DNA from: Bacillota bacterium
Lineage (GTDB): Bacteria > Bacillota > Clostridia > Christensenellales > Aristaeellaceae
Direction of reading: 5' to 3'
Assembly: GCA_023425025.1 (NCBI GenBank)
Contig: JAFADG010000011.1
Coordinates: forward strand, 1 to 51,253
DNA: 51,253 nucleotides
Shown: in pieces, positions 32,612 through 40,962 of the stretch
Position numbering within the stretch: position 1 is the first letter of the stretch
How the letters are laid out: each line of letters begins with the position of its first letter
The notes under the pieces: model-generated
Database searches by the model: none
The model's input: only the letters and a program-made list of their open reading frames with translations
Told to the model about the DNA's origin: nothing
Program-made: the position numbers and the translations under genes

Positions 32612-33801
32612 AAACGCCCGCGCCTCCTCGATGCTTGTATCACCTGCGACTTTTTTACAAGACGCATATAACGGTATTGTAACGCATTTTGCATTTCCTG
32701 CATAGCGTTTTGGGTCCCCAAAGAGGGCTCCGAGGCCAATAAAATCGCCATTTTTGTGATTTCCAGGGCTTTTTTTACATCCCGCAGCCTATGTTCGTAT
32801 AGCTTGGCCATTTCCACATAGGGCAAAAGCCCGCCTTCCCGGCCGTCGATCATCCGCTGGTAAGACAAAACCGCCTGATCGATTTCCTTTGCGCGAAGAA
32901 AGCTGCGGCCAAGGTTCATTTGTGCCTGTGCCTTCACGCTGCCGCCTGTGCACAGGTGGTAGCACCGCCGGGCCAAATCGATTTCCCCTTGCTTTTCCAG
33001 CGCGCGGCCCACGCTGAAGATATCCTCAAAAAAGCTTTGCTGCTCCGGCTTTTCGTACACGTGCAAAAGCTTGTACAAAAGCCTGGCCAGCGAAACAATG
33101 TCCTGCCGGTTGTGGTCGATCACGTCCCGCAAAAGCGAAAAGCTGCCCGTCTTCAAAAACTGAAAAAACCGTTCCGGCGCTTCGCTGCCCGGCAGGTCGT
33201 GCTCCCTGGGCGCTTGGAAAATTTCCTCTTCCAGGCGGCTTAGGCGGCAGCTTTTCAGGCGCAGCTTCCATACCCTCCTTGCAGGATGCAAAAGGTCGGC
33301 ATGGGCCAATCGCTCCAATTGCTTTGTCCCCAGGCGGTTCATCAGCATCCGCGCCTGCAAAAGCGGCAGGTCAAAGGCCTTGCCGTTGAAGGTGACCACA
33401 TACGCAAAGCCCTCGCACAGCGACTGCAGATTGGAGAGCATAAACCGCTCCTCGGGATAATCCCGCATCACCCACTGGTGCACGGTGAAGCCGTCCTTGG
33501 TAAAGTAGCCGGCGCCCACCATGAAGGCCAGGGTCCCCACACCGCCGGATAGGCCCGTCGTCTCCGTATCCAGATACAGCACCCGGCAGGGGTCGATGGG
33601 CGCATCCGGCATGGCCTCCCCAAGAACAAGGCCCAGGGACCGCCCCGAAAAGATCAAATCCGGAGGAACTTCCTTTAAATCCTTGAAAGGAATGGTCTTT
33701 TCTTCATGATAGCAGCCAACGGAAGCCGGCGCCGGTTTTCCCTCCGGCTGCGGCTTTGGCTTGTCCACCGCCTTTAGTTTATCGCGAAGGCTTATGGGCA
33801 C
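32608..33801 (-). CDS. mrfB: MrfB-like (YprB) DEDDh exonuclease with TPR-like tail
   Basis: A 397-residue protein with an RNase H-like exonuclease domain (PF13482). Acidic residues are visible in LYLDTETTGLSGG (motif I), VTFNGKAFDLPLLQARM (motif II) and VIDHNRQDIVSLARL (motif III, with the His). The C-terminal ~150 residues are helical repeats. In B. subtilis MrfB is a metal-dependent exonuclease acting with the helicase MrfA in mitomycin-type lesion repair that is independent of UvrABC. It overlaps mrfA by 10 bases. Confidence 0.9.
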   Translation of the reverse strand: MPISLRDKLKAVDKPKPQPEGKPAPASVGCYHEEKTIPFKDLKEVPPDLIFSGRSLGLVLGEAMPDAPIDPCRVLYLDTETTGLSGGVGTLAFMVGAGYFTKDGFTVHQWVMRDYPEERFMLSNLQSLCEGFAYVVTFNGKAFDLPLLQARMLMNRLGTKQLERLAHADLLHPARRVWKLRLKSCRLSRLEEEIFQAPREHDLPGSEAPERFFQFLKTGSFSLLRDVIDHNRQDIVSLARLLYKLLHVYEKPEQQSFFEDIFSVGRALEKQGEIDLARRCYHLCTGGSVKAQAQMNLGRSFLRAKEIDQAVLSYQRMIDGREGGLLPYVEMAKLYEHRLRDVKKALEITKMAILLASEPSLGTQNAMQEMQNALQYRYMRLVKKSQVIQASRRRGRL

Positions 33802-36068
33802 GCGATCATCTCCTTCAAAAGGGAAGCGGCGGCCCCTTTTCCCTCATGCCCGATTTCGCCCACCGGCCCCGCGCAGGAGGGGCAGCCTTCCTTGCACTCG
33901 CAATCTGTGACGATCTCCAGCGCGTGGCTCAAAAGCAGGCTTTGCATGGTAAAGCACTTTTCCGCCAGGCCGATGCCGCCGGGCGTGTTGTCATAGATAA
34001 ACAGCGTGGGCAGCTGGGTAGCAGGGCCTTTGACCTGGTAGATGACGCTGATGTCCCTGGGCGAGCACATCAAATACAGCGGCGCCACAATGCGCAACAG
34101 GTTCGATATGCCCAGCATGCCGCTTTGCAGCTCATCCTTGCCGTATTTGTCCGCAATCGCATCCGGCACGGTCCACCACATGGCGGTGGTGTGCATATCG
34201 GTTTCCGGCAGCCGCACGGGGCCAAAGCCCAGGTTCTCCTGGGTATCCAGCTTCATTTTTTTGAACATTTTCACCAGCGTGGTGACCTTCACCTCGCCCA
34301 AGGCACGGTACAGGCCCTTGGGTTCGCCGCGCTCTTCGGCGATATCCAAAAGACTCAGGCTGATATTCAAATCCGCGTCGGTGTAATAATCCACATTCAC
34401 TTGGCGGATAAAGGCCTTGCAGCCGTCGAAATCCAGCTTTTCCACCTGGTATTGCTGGGCCTCATGCATGTAGATGGCGTTCTCATGCAGCAGCATGGGC
34501 ACGGCATACCGGTCCATCTCCCCTACCACACGGTGGTGCGCTGGGTTGGTAATATCAATGATCAAAAAGTTCTCAGTGACCGACGAACGCAGGGAAATCT
34601 CGGAGGCCGGAAAATCCTCCGCCATCCAGTGGTAGCGGCCCTCCACATGGCGCAGTATGTTTTCTTCCACCAAGTAGTCAAGCAGCTCGGTGGTGGACGC
34701 AACGTTGCCAAAGGTTTCTTCGTCTTCAAAAGGCAGCTCATAGGCGGCGCATTTGAAATGGCTCAACAGCACATACAGATTGTCGGGGTTCAAAAGCGCA
34801 TGCTCCGGCGACTGGCTGAAAAAGTAATTGGGATGGGTCACAATGTATTGGTCAATGGCAGCGGAGGAAGCCACCATCACCATCGCTGATGTACCCTTGC
34901 GGCGACCGGCGCGGCCGGCCTGCTGCCAAGTGCTGGAGATGGTGCCGGGATAGCCGCACAAAACGCAGGCCTCCAGCGCGCCGATGTCAATGCCCAATTC
35001 CAGCGCGTTGGTGGAAACCACCGCGTCAATGGCTCCCCTGCGCAGGCCCGATTCAATATCCCGCCGTTCGCTGGGCAGATAACCGCCGCGATAGCCCCGA
35101 ACCCGGCCGGCGTTGCCCAGTGGATCGCGAACCATGTCCTTCAAATACCTGGTCAGCACCTCCACGATGAGCCGGCTTTTGGCAAAGGTAATGGTCTGCA
35201 CGCCGTTATTGAGCAGCATGGAGGCGATGGCCTTGGTCTCCTGTACCGAGCCTTTGCGTATACCCAACTGGCGGTTGACCACCGGCGGGTTGTAGAAGAT
35301 AAAATGCCGCTCGCCGGTGGGCGCGCCGTTGTTGTCAATCATGGTGACGGGCCGGCCGGTCAGTGTTTCGGCCAGCTCCTTGGGGTTGGCGATGGTGGCG
35401 CTGCACAATATAAAGGTGGGCTTGCTGCCGTAAAAGGCGCACAGGCGAAGTAACCTGCGCAGCACGTTGGCCAGGTTGCTGCCGAAGACGCCCCGGTAGG
35501 CATGGATTTCATCGATGACGATATAACGCAGATTTTCAAACAGTTTTACCCATTTGGTGTGCTGGGGCAGGATGCCGCTGTGCAGCATATCCGGGTTGGT
35601 GACCACGATATGCCCCGCCTGGCGCACGGCCTTGCGGGCGGAGCCCGGCGTATCGCCGTCATAGGTAAAGGTTTTGATGTCTACATCCAGCTCCTCAATC
35701 AGCGAGTACAATTCGCTGACCTGATCGGCGGACAGTGCCTTGGTAGGAAAAAGGTACAGGGCCCTGGCGTCGGGATTTTGCAGTATGGCCGACACCACGG
35801 GCAGGTTGTAGCACATGGTTTTGCCGGAAGCCGTAGGCGTGACCACCACCACATCCTTGCCCTCGCCCGTTGCCGCCAGGCTGGAGGCCTGATGGGTGTA
35901 CAGCTTGTGAATGCCCCGCTTGGCAAGCACTTGCGGAATGCGCGGGTCAAGCCCCTGCGGATATTCGCCGAACTGGGCGGGCCGGGCAGGGATGGTATGC
36001 CAGCAGGTGACATTCTCCATGAAATACTCATCCTGCTTCCAGCGGTCCAACAATTGCTCCAGATTCAT
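33792..36068 (-). CDS. mrfA: MrfA-like (YprA) superfamily 2 helicase
   Basis: A 758-residue DEAD/DEAH-box DNA helicase. Motif I is TPTASGKT (residues 77-84), motif II DEIHAYRG, and motif VI AGRAGRRKG. A C-terminal DUF1998-type region has the four-cysteine cluster CECKEGCPSC, which binds metal. B. subtilis MrfA (~749 residues) is a 3'-5' helicase for excision of mitomycin-induced lesions and interstrand crosslinks. The start at 36068 has GGAGG; an upstream in-frame codon lies beyond the promoter. It is first in the mrfA-mrfB-TPR-(pgmB) run. Confidence 0.93.
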   Translation of the reverse strand: MNLEQLLDRWKQDEYFMENVTCWHTIPARPAQFGEYPQGLDPRIPQVLAKRGIHKLYTHQASSLAATGEGKDVVVVTPTASGKTMCYNLPVVSAILQNPDARALYLFPTKALSADQVSELYSLIEELDVDIKTFTYDGDTPGSARKAVRQAGHIVVTNPDMLHSGILPQHTKWVKLFENLRYIVIDEIHAYRGVFGSNLANVLRRLLRLCAFYGSKPTFILCSATIANPKELAETLTGRPVTMIDNNGAPTGERHFIFYNPPVVNRQLGIRKGSVQETKAIASMLLNNGVQTITFAKSRLIVEVLTRYLKDMVRDPLGNAGRVRGYRGGYLPSERRDIESGLRRGAIDAVVSTNALELGIDIGALEACVLCGYPGTISSTWQQAGRAGRRKGTSAMVMVASSAAIDQYIVTHPNYFFSQSPEHALLNPDNLYVLLSHFKCAAYELPFEDEETFGNVASTTELLDYLVEENILRHVEGRYHWMAEDFPASEISLRSSVTENFLIIDITNPAHHRVVGEMDRYAVPMLLHENAIYMHEAQQYQVEKLDFDGCKAFIRQVNVDYYTDADLNISLSLLDIAEERGEPKGLYRALGEVKVTTLVKMFKKMKLDTQENLGFGPVRLPETDMHTTAMWWTVPDAIADKYGKDELQSGMLGISNLLRIVAPLYLMCSPRDISVIYQVKGPATQLPTLFIYDNTPGGIGLAEKCFTMQSLLLSHALEIVTDCECKEGCPSCAGPVGEIGHEGKGAAASLLKEMIACP

Positions 36069-36101
36069 GCCCACGCCTCCATGAATGCATATCAATATCT
36101 G

Positions 36102-36136
36102 CCTTCCATTATAGACCATGGAAGGGTGCTTGTCCA
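36102..36136 (-). promoter_or_regulatory. Promoter of mrfAB with a perfect dyad over the -10 box
   Basis: On the minus strand: TGGACA (36136-36131), 17-base spacer, TATAAT (36113-36108). CCTTCCAT (36102-36109), 8 bases, ATGGAAGG (36118-36125) forms a perfect inverted repeat covering the -10. It is unlike the GAAC-N4-GTTC LexA box. It looks like a repressor operator. Confidence 0.65.
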
Positions 36137-36278
36137 TGCGCGAAGAGGAAAAAGCAAACGGATATTCGCAAAGTTTTCTGAAGCGATGAATTACCATGTG
36201 CATTATGCTTCTCATTTTTCCATTTATTTAAGGAGTGTCATTTGAAATCACTGGAAAATCATGATATGATGACCACAT

Positions 36279-36326
36279 AAAAGGCTCCTTTTGAAAGGAG
36301 CTGTCAGCGAAGCTGACTGAGGATTG
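36279..36326 (+). repeat. Left inverted repeat of the DUF559 element
   Basis: Contains two hairpins: GCTCCTTT-tg-AAAGGAGC (36284-36301) and GTCAGC-gaa-GCTGAC (36303-36317). The segment AGGCTCCTTT (36282-36291) is also exactly complementary to the AAAGGAGCCT ribosome-binding region of the gene (36339-36348). Confidence 0.85.
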
Positions 36327-36350
36327 CCCTTGCGACACAAAGGAGCCTCT

Positions 36351-36719
36351 ATGGATAACAAATTCCTTCCGCGAAACAAAAAACTGAATCCCCGCTCCCG
36401 CAATTTACGCAACAACACGACCCGACAGGAAAATCACCTATGGTATGACTTTCTTAAAAATCATTCCCTGCAATTCAACCGCCAGCGCGTCATTGGCGAA
36501 TATATCGTGGATTTTTATTGCTCCCGCGCGAAACTGGTCATTGAAATAGACGGCTTGCAGCATTACGAAGAAGGCGCTATCGCTTATGACCAGCGGAGGA
36601 CGGCCTATCTTGAGGGCTTGGAATTGACGGTCATGCGTTTTACCAACAAGGATATTGACAGCAATTTTGACGGTGTATGCCAGGTGATAGAGCAAAAAGT
36701 ATGGAGTCAGTTGTGTTGA
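36351..36719 (+). CDS. DUF559 (Vsr-like PD-(D/E)xK) endonuclease-domain protein
   Basis: A 122-residue protein almost wholly composed of a DUF559 domain: RRNLRNNTTRQENHLWYDF-like N-terminal helix (here SRNLRNNTTRQENHLWYDF), QFNRQRVIGEYIVDFYC with the catalytic Asp, LVIEIDGLQHY with the E-x-D core, and RRTAYLEGLELTVMRFTNKD. Relatives share the Vsr mismatch endonuclease fold. AAAGGAGCC precedes the ATG at 36351, within a sequence complementary to the left repeat, so translation may be controlled by folding. A role in movement of the element is a hypothesis. Confidence 0.9.
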   Translation: MDNKFLPRNKKLNPRSRNLRNNTTRQENHLWYDFLKNHSLQFNRQRVIGEYIVDFYCSRAKLVIEIDGLQHYEEGAIAYDQRRTAYLEGLELTVMRFTNKDIDSNFDGVCQVIEQKVWSQLC

Positions 36720-36724
36720 CATGC

Positions 36725-36773
36725 CAATCCTCAGTCTCGCTTCGCTCGACAGCTCCTTTCAAAAGGAGCCTTT
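36725..36773 (-). repeat. Right inverted repeat of the DUF559 element
   Basis: Inverse copy of 36279-36326, starting five bases after the DUF559 stop codon. The GCTCCTTT/AAAGGAGC hairpin is conserved; the second hairpin has changed (GAGCGAAGCGA in place of AGCGAAGCT), suggesting some age. Confidence 0.85.
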
Positions 36774-36867
36774 GTTGGGTAACTATATTTTGAACATGAC
36801 ATACAGCTGTCCGCTTAATCTATTATAATTGATATAGAAATAATTCATTCAAGGGAGGCACACAAGG

Positions 36868-37239
36868 ATGCATAGATCTATGATGCAAACATATGTGAAA
36901 GGGAGCGATAAAGCGGTTGAATTATATCAAAAGGCCTTTGATGCTGCGTTGGTGGCAAGCTACCCGCACTCTGACGGAACTTTTATGCATGCAGAACTGA
37001 ATGTATACGGGCAGATATTGGCGATATCCGAAGCGCTTCGGAACGAAGATAGAATTACAGGCACTACCATGCAGTTTTGCCTGCATTTCGGGGAAGGCAA
37101 AGAAGCATTGGTGCAAAAAGCATATGATGCGCTGAAAGATGGTGCCAATATTCTTTATCCGCTAGGTTCGTGTGAATTCAGTACCTTGATGGTTGATTTG
37201 ATCGACAAATACGGGGTTCGCTGGTGCATTTTTGTGTAG
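36868..37239 (+). CDS. PhnB-like VOC family protein
   Basis: A 123-residue VOC protein of the PhnB/YjdN type: MMQTYVKGSDKAVELYQKAFDAAL (first beta-alpha unit), MHAELNVYGQILAISEA and MQFCLHFGEGKEALVQKAYDAL (second unit), and FSTLMVDLIDKYGVRWCIFV. Members are often structural relatives without known catalysis. The start at 36868 has AGGGAGG; a second ATG at 36880 is possible. It stands alone. The region 37240-37415 holds only a 40-codon fragment without a start and a terminator. Confidence 0.8.
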   Translation: MHRSMMQTYVKGSDKAVELYQKAFDAALVASYPHSDGTFMHAELNVYGQILAISEALRNEDRITGTTMQFCLHFGEGKEALVQKAYDALKDGANILYPLGSCEFSTLMVDLIDKYGVRWCIFV

Positions 37240-37415
37240 AATTATCTTGCAGTATAGGCATAATACGAGGCAACCCTTGTCCATACGCGCCGGCATCACC
37301 CAAATCCAAAAAGATCACCTGCGTTACAGCGAACTGTTTACCCAAATGCATCATGCCATCGACGTAAGCCCCGAAGGGCAAGTTTGGAAACAAGACAGCG
37401 CTTAAACTTCAACAG

Positions 37416-37467
37416 CACAAAAACAGCGGCGTTCTATGCTGAATCGGACGCCGCTGTTTCTATTTTT
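37416..37467. terminator. Bidirectional terminator between VOC and clpC
   Basis: 12-bp stem AAACAGCGGCGT/ACGCCGCTGTTT (37421-37432 with 37448-37459), with a T-run on the plus side (CTATTTTTAT) and TTTTTGT on the minus side. It ends four bases beyond the clpC stop. Confidence 0.85.
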
Positions 37468-37470
37468 ATA

Positions 37471-39942
37471 TCAGGCCTTGACCTCTTCTTCAAGAGTCAG
37501 TTTCTGATGCTCCGCCTTTTCAAAGGCAATCTTTCCATCCTTGACAAACAAGCATACGTCGTCGCCCAGCGCCAGCTTGCCCGCGATGATCTCCTCGCTT
37601 AACGCGTCCTCCACCGTACGCTGGATCACCCGGCGCAAGGGCCTGGCGCCATACTGCGGGTCGTAGCCTTCCTTGGAGAGAAGCGCCACCACCTCGTTAT
37701 CAAAGGTCAGATGCATGCCGCGCTTTTTCAGCCGGTCGGCCACCTGGGAAAGCATCAGGTAAGCGATCTTATCGATATCGCTTTGCTCAAGGGCATGAAA
37801 TACGATCAGCTCATCCACACGGTTGATGAATTCGGGCCGGAAGATATCCTTGACTTCCTTCATCACCTGTTCCTTCATGGTTTCGTAGGAGCGGGCGATA
37901 TCTATGGCGCTGCCAAAGCCCAGCACACGGTTGTGACTGATGGCATGGGCGCCGGCGTTGGAGGTCATGACGATGATCGTGTTTTTGAAGTTTACTACAC
38001 GGCCCGAATTATCGGTCAGCCGCCCGTCCTCCAGAATTTGCAAAAGGATGTTGAACACATCAGGGTGGGCTTTTTCTACCTCGTCGAGCAATACCACGCT
38101 GTAGGGCTTGCGGCGCACGGCCTCGGTCAGTTGCCCGCCCTCCTCGTAGCCCACATAGCCGGGCGGGGAGCCGATGAGCCTGGAAACGGTATGCTTCTCC
38201 ATGTATTCGGACATATCGATGCGGATCAGCGCATCCTCATCGCCAAACATGGCTTCGCCAAGGGCGCGGCACAACTCCGTTTTGCCAACGCCGGTGGGGC
38301 CCAGGAAGATAAAGGAGCCGATGGGGCGCTTGGGGTCCTGCAAGCCGGCCCGGGCCCTGCGGATGGCCCGGCTGACGGCCTTGACCGCCTCCTCCTGGCC
38401 GATGACGCGCTTGTGCAGCACCTCCTCCAGGTGCAAAAGCCGCTGGCTTTCCCCCTCGGTCATCTTCTTGACGGGAATCCCGGTCCAGCTGGATACGATT
38501 TGAGCGATTTCCTCTTCCGTCACGATCTCGCGGGTGGCGCTCTTTTTCTGCTCCCAGGCGGCGCGAAGCCCTTCGATTTCGGCCTTCACCTTCCGTTCCT
38601 GATCGCGCAGCGCCGCCGCCTTTTCATAATCCTGCCGGGCAATGGCTTCCTTTTTCTCGGTGATCACGGCATTCAACTGCGCTTCCTGGCTCTTTACATC
38701 CGGCGGCGCGGTATAGGATTGAATGCGCACCCGGGACGCAGCCTCGTCCATCAAATCAATGGCCTTGTCCGGCAGGAACCTGTCGGAAATGTAGCGGTCA
38801 GACAGGGATACGGCCGCCTGCAGCGCGTCGTCGGTAATGCGCACCTTGTGGTGGGCCTCATACCTGTCCCGCAGGCCGCGCAAAATTTCCAGCGCCTCCT
38901 CGGCGGAAGGCTCCCCTACCGTTACGGGCTGGAAGCGGCGCTCCAGGGCGGCGTCCTTCTCGATATGCTTGCGGTATTCATCCAGCGTGGTGGCGCCAAT
39001 GCACTGCACCTCGCCCCTGGCCAGGGCCGGCTTTAAAATATTGGCGGCGTCCATGGAGCCTTCCGCTTTTCCGGCGCCCACCAAGGTATGGATTTCATCG
39101 ATAAACAGGATCACATTCCCCGCCTTGCGGACCTCCGCGATGGCGTTTTTCAGGCGCTCCTCAAATTCGCCGCGGTACTTGCTGCCGGCGATCAGGCTGC
39201 CCATGTCCAGGGTCATGAGCTTTTTGTCCTTCAAAATCTCGGGAATGTTGTCGGTGACAATGCGCTGGGCCAGGCCTTCCACCACGGCGCTTTTGCCCAC
39301 GCCCGGCTCGCCGATGAGCACCGGGTTGTTCTTGGTGCGGCGGCTTAGGATTTGTATGATCCGCTCGATCTCCTGGCCGCGGCCGATCACCGGGTCCAGC
39401 TCGCCGCCCCGGGCGGCCTGGGTCAAATCGCGGGCGTACTGCTTGAGTACCGGCGTGTCGCCACCCGCCGACGCGGCAGGCTTGCTTTCCTTATCGCCCT
39501 CCGCCTCTTCGGACTTGAGCAGAGACAAAATCCCCTCCCGCAGCTTGTCGCCATCCGCGCCCATTTCACGCAGGATGTTGCTGGCTACGCCCTCCCCCTC
39601 CTTGAGGATGGCCAGCCAGATGTGCTCCGTGCCCACGAAGGTGTGGTTTAGGCGGCGGGATTCGATGATGCTTGTTTCCAGTATCTTTTTCCCCCGGGGC
39701 GTCAGCTCCAGGGTTCCGCTGATCTCCTCTTCACCGCGGCCGATCAACGCCACGATCCGATCCAAAACCTTTTCATACGTCACAGTACCGAGCAGGCTGC
39801 GAATGGGCTCGCCGGGCTCCTTCAAAAGGCCCAGCAGCAGATGCTCCGTGCCCACATAATGATGCTGAAGTTCCACAGCGGCCTGCTGTGCATAAGTCAA
39901 TGCCTTTTGGGCTCTTTCCGTAAAACGTCCGAACAATGCCAT
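37471..39942 (-). CDS. clpC: ATP-dependent Clp protease ATPase subunit ClpC
   Basis: An 823-residue HSP100 unfoldase. An N-terminal Clp repeat domain (FTERAQKALTYAQQAAVELQHHYVGTEHLLLGLL region) is followed by AAA module 1 (GEPGVGKS, DEIHTLVGAG), a middle UVR-like coiled coil (RQDYEKAAALRDQERKVKAEIEGL region) and AAA module 2 (GPTGVGKT, SEYMEKHTVSRLIGSPPGYVGYE region). ClpC feeds substrates to ClpP, including proteins arginine-phosphorylated by McsB. It is last in the ctsR operon, 12 bases after mcsB, followed by a strong terminator. Confidence 0.98.
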   Translation of the reverse strand: MALFGRFTERAQKALTYAQQAAVELQHHYVGTEHLLLGLLKEPGEPIRSLLGTVTYEKVLDRIVALIGRGEEEISGTLELTPRGKKILETSIIESRRLNHTFVGTEHIWLAILKEGEGVASNILREMGADGDKLREGILSLLKSEEAEGDKESKPAASAGGDTPVLKQYARDLTQAARGGELDPVIGRGQEIERIIQILSRRTKNNPVLIGEPGVGKSAVVEGLAQRIVTDNIPEILKDKKLMTLDMGSLIAGSKYRGEFEERLKNAIAEVRKAGNVILFIDEIHTLVGAGKAEGSMDAANILKPALARGEVQCIGATTLDEYRKHIEKDAALERRFQPVTVGEPSAEEALEILRGLRDRYEAHHKVRITDDALQAAVSLSDRYISDRFLPDKAIDLMDEAASRVRIQSYTAPPDVKSQEAQLNAVITEKKEAIARQDYEKAAALRDQERKVKAEIEGLRAAWEQKKSATREIVTEEEIAQIVSSWTGIPVKKMTEGESQRLLHLEEVLHKRVIGQEEAVKAVSRAIRRARAGLQDPKRPIGSFIFLGPTGVGKTELCRALGEAMFGDEDALIRIDMSEYMEKHTVSRLIGSPPGYVGYEEGGQLTEAVRRKPYSVVLLDEVEKAHPDVFNILLQILEDGRLTDNSGRVVNFKNTIIVMTSNAGAHAISHNRVLGFGSAIDIARSYETMKEQVMKEVKDIFRPEFINRVDELIVFHALEQSDIDKIAYLMLSQVADRLKKRGMHLTFDNEVVALLSKEGYDPQYGARPLRRVIQRTVEDALSEEIIAGKLALGDDVCLFVKDGKIAFEKAEHQKLTLEEEVKA

Positions 39943-39954
39943 GTTGTTTCCTCC

Positions 39955-40962
39955 TTAGTGGCCCTGGAGCTTTTGACGGATATACTTGCTGCGCGCAATG
40001 TCCAGCTCCCTGCCTTTTAGTGTTTTGTTGGTGGTCTTCATAATATGCGCATCCTGCGCTGCCGGCAAAAGCTCATCCGCCACAGAAAGCGGAATGGGCA
40101 AAAGCTCCAGGGCGCAGCCCAGGCGCAGGTTGGACCAGTGCTGCATGAATTCCTTCAAGTCCATTCGGCGGGCGTACTGCAACGCGCCCAGCGAACGGTA
40201 TACCTGGTCTTCCAGGGCGGTATTGTCGCCGCTGGACGCGCGCTTTTGCAAATTCCGCTCCATGTCGATAATCTGCCGGCCAACGCCCATCACGGCCTCG
40301 ATGATTTCTTCCTCGGTGCGGCCCAGGGTCACCTGGTTGCTGACCTGGTACAGGTTGCCCTGGGCCTCGCTGCCTTCACCGTAGATGCCCCGGATGGTCA
40401 GGCCCAGCTTGGATACCGATGTGCTGACGTTGCCCATTTGCTTGAACATAGTGAGCAACGGCAAGTGAAGCATCAGGGAGGCCCGCATGCCCGTGCCCGT
40501 GTTGGTGGGACAGGCGGTCAAATAGCCCAGCTGCCCGTCAAAGGCAAAGGCGATATGGCGCTGCAGCGCCTCTTCCACCTCATAGGCCAGCTCCGCGGCC
40601 TTTTGCAGCTGTTGGCCGGGCATCAGCGATTGCAGGCGCAGATGATCCTCTTCATTGACCATCAGGCAGATCGCCTGATCGTCGCGGATGAGCACCGCGC
40701 CGGTTTGGCTGTTTTGCATCAGGTCGCGGCTGATCAAATGGCTTTCCACCATCGCAAGGCGCTCGCGGTTGGGCAAATCGGCCATCTTGATCAGGGCATA
40801 GGCGCTGGTATCGCCCGGTTCCGCGGCCAGCGCATCCACCACCCTATCCACGCACATCTGGGCGATGGCGTCGCTTTGGGTGGCGGAAAAGGGAAGATCC
40901 TCATAATTGCGGGCAAGCCGCACGCGGGAGGATACCACCACATCCAGTTCGTGCTCCGTCAT
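39955..40962 (-). CDS. mcsB: Protein-arginine kinase McsB
   Basis: A 335-residue phosphagen-kinase-fold enzyme that phosphorylates protein arginines, marking them for ClpCP. Landmarks are SSRVRLARN near the N-terminus, TACPTNTGTGMRASLMLHLP with the active-site Cys region, and IRGIYGEGSEAQGNLYQVSNQVTLGRTE (cited in part). The ATG at 40962 overlaps the mcsA stop as ATGA and has AGGAG eight bases upstream; a GTG at 40971 is the alternative. McsA is its activator. Confidence 0.96.
   Translation of the reverse strand: MTEHELDVVVSSRVRLARNYEDLPFSATQSDAIAQMCVDRVVDALAAEPGDTSAYALIKMADLPNRERLAMVESHLISRDLMQNSQTGAVLIRDDQAICLMVNEEDHLRLQSLMPGQQLQKAAELAYEVEEALQRHIAFAFDGQLGYLTACPTNTGTGMRASLMLHLPLLTMFKQMGNVSTSVSKLGLTIRGIYGEGSEAQGNLYQVSNQVTLGRTEEEIIEAVMGVGRQIIDMERNLQKRASSGDNTALEDQVYRSLGALQYARRMDLKEFMQHWSNLRLGCALELLPIPLSVADELLPAAQDAHIMKTTNKTLKGRELDIARSKYIRQKLQGH

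Larger units (their letters stand above)
36279..36773 (+). mobile_element. Compact inverted-repeat element carrying a DUF559 nuclease gene
   Basis: A 495-bp unit consisting of a 48-bp left repeat, one DUF559 gene and a 49-bp right repeat in inverse orientation. The outer 26 bases and inner 12 bases of the repeats are identical; only the hairpin loop region between differs. No clear target-site duplication is visible. Repeats of this type (GGCTCC...GGAGC then a small hairpin then GAGGATTG) are dispersed in clostridial genomes, so this may be an autonomous or semi-autonomous copy. Mobility is inferred. Confidence 0.6.

Noticed and set aside
37262..37405. Plus-strand fragment of ~40 codons (SIRAGITQIQKDHLRYSEL...) after the VOC gene
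   Set aside because: No start codon with a ribosome-binding site and no family; perhaps a decayed gene end, but too short to support.
37711..39036. Plus-strand frame of 441 codons opposite clpC
   Set aside because: Antisense to a highly conserved gene; no domain or ribosome-binding evidence.
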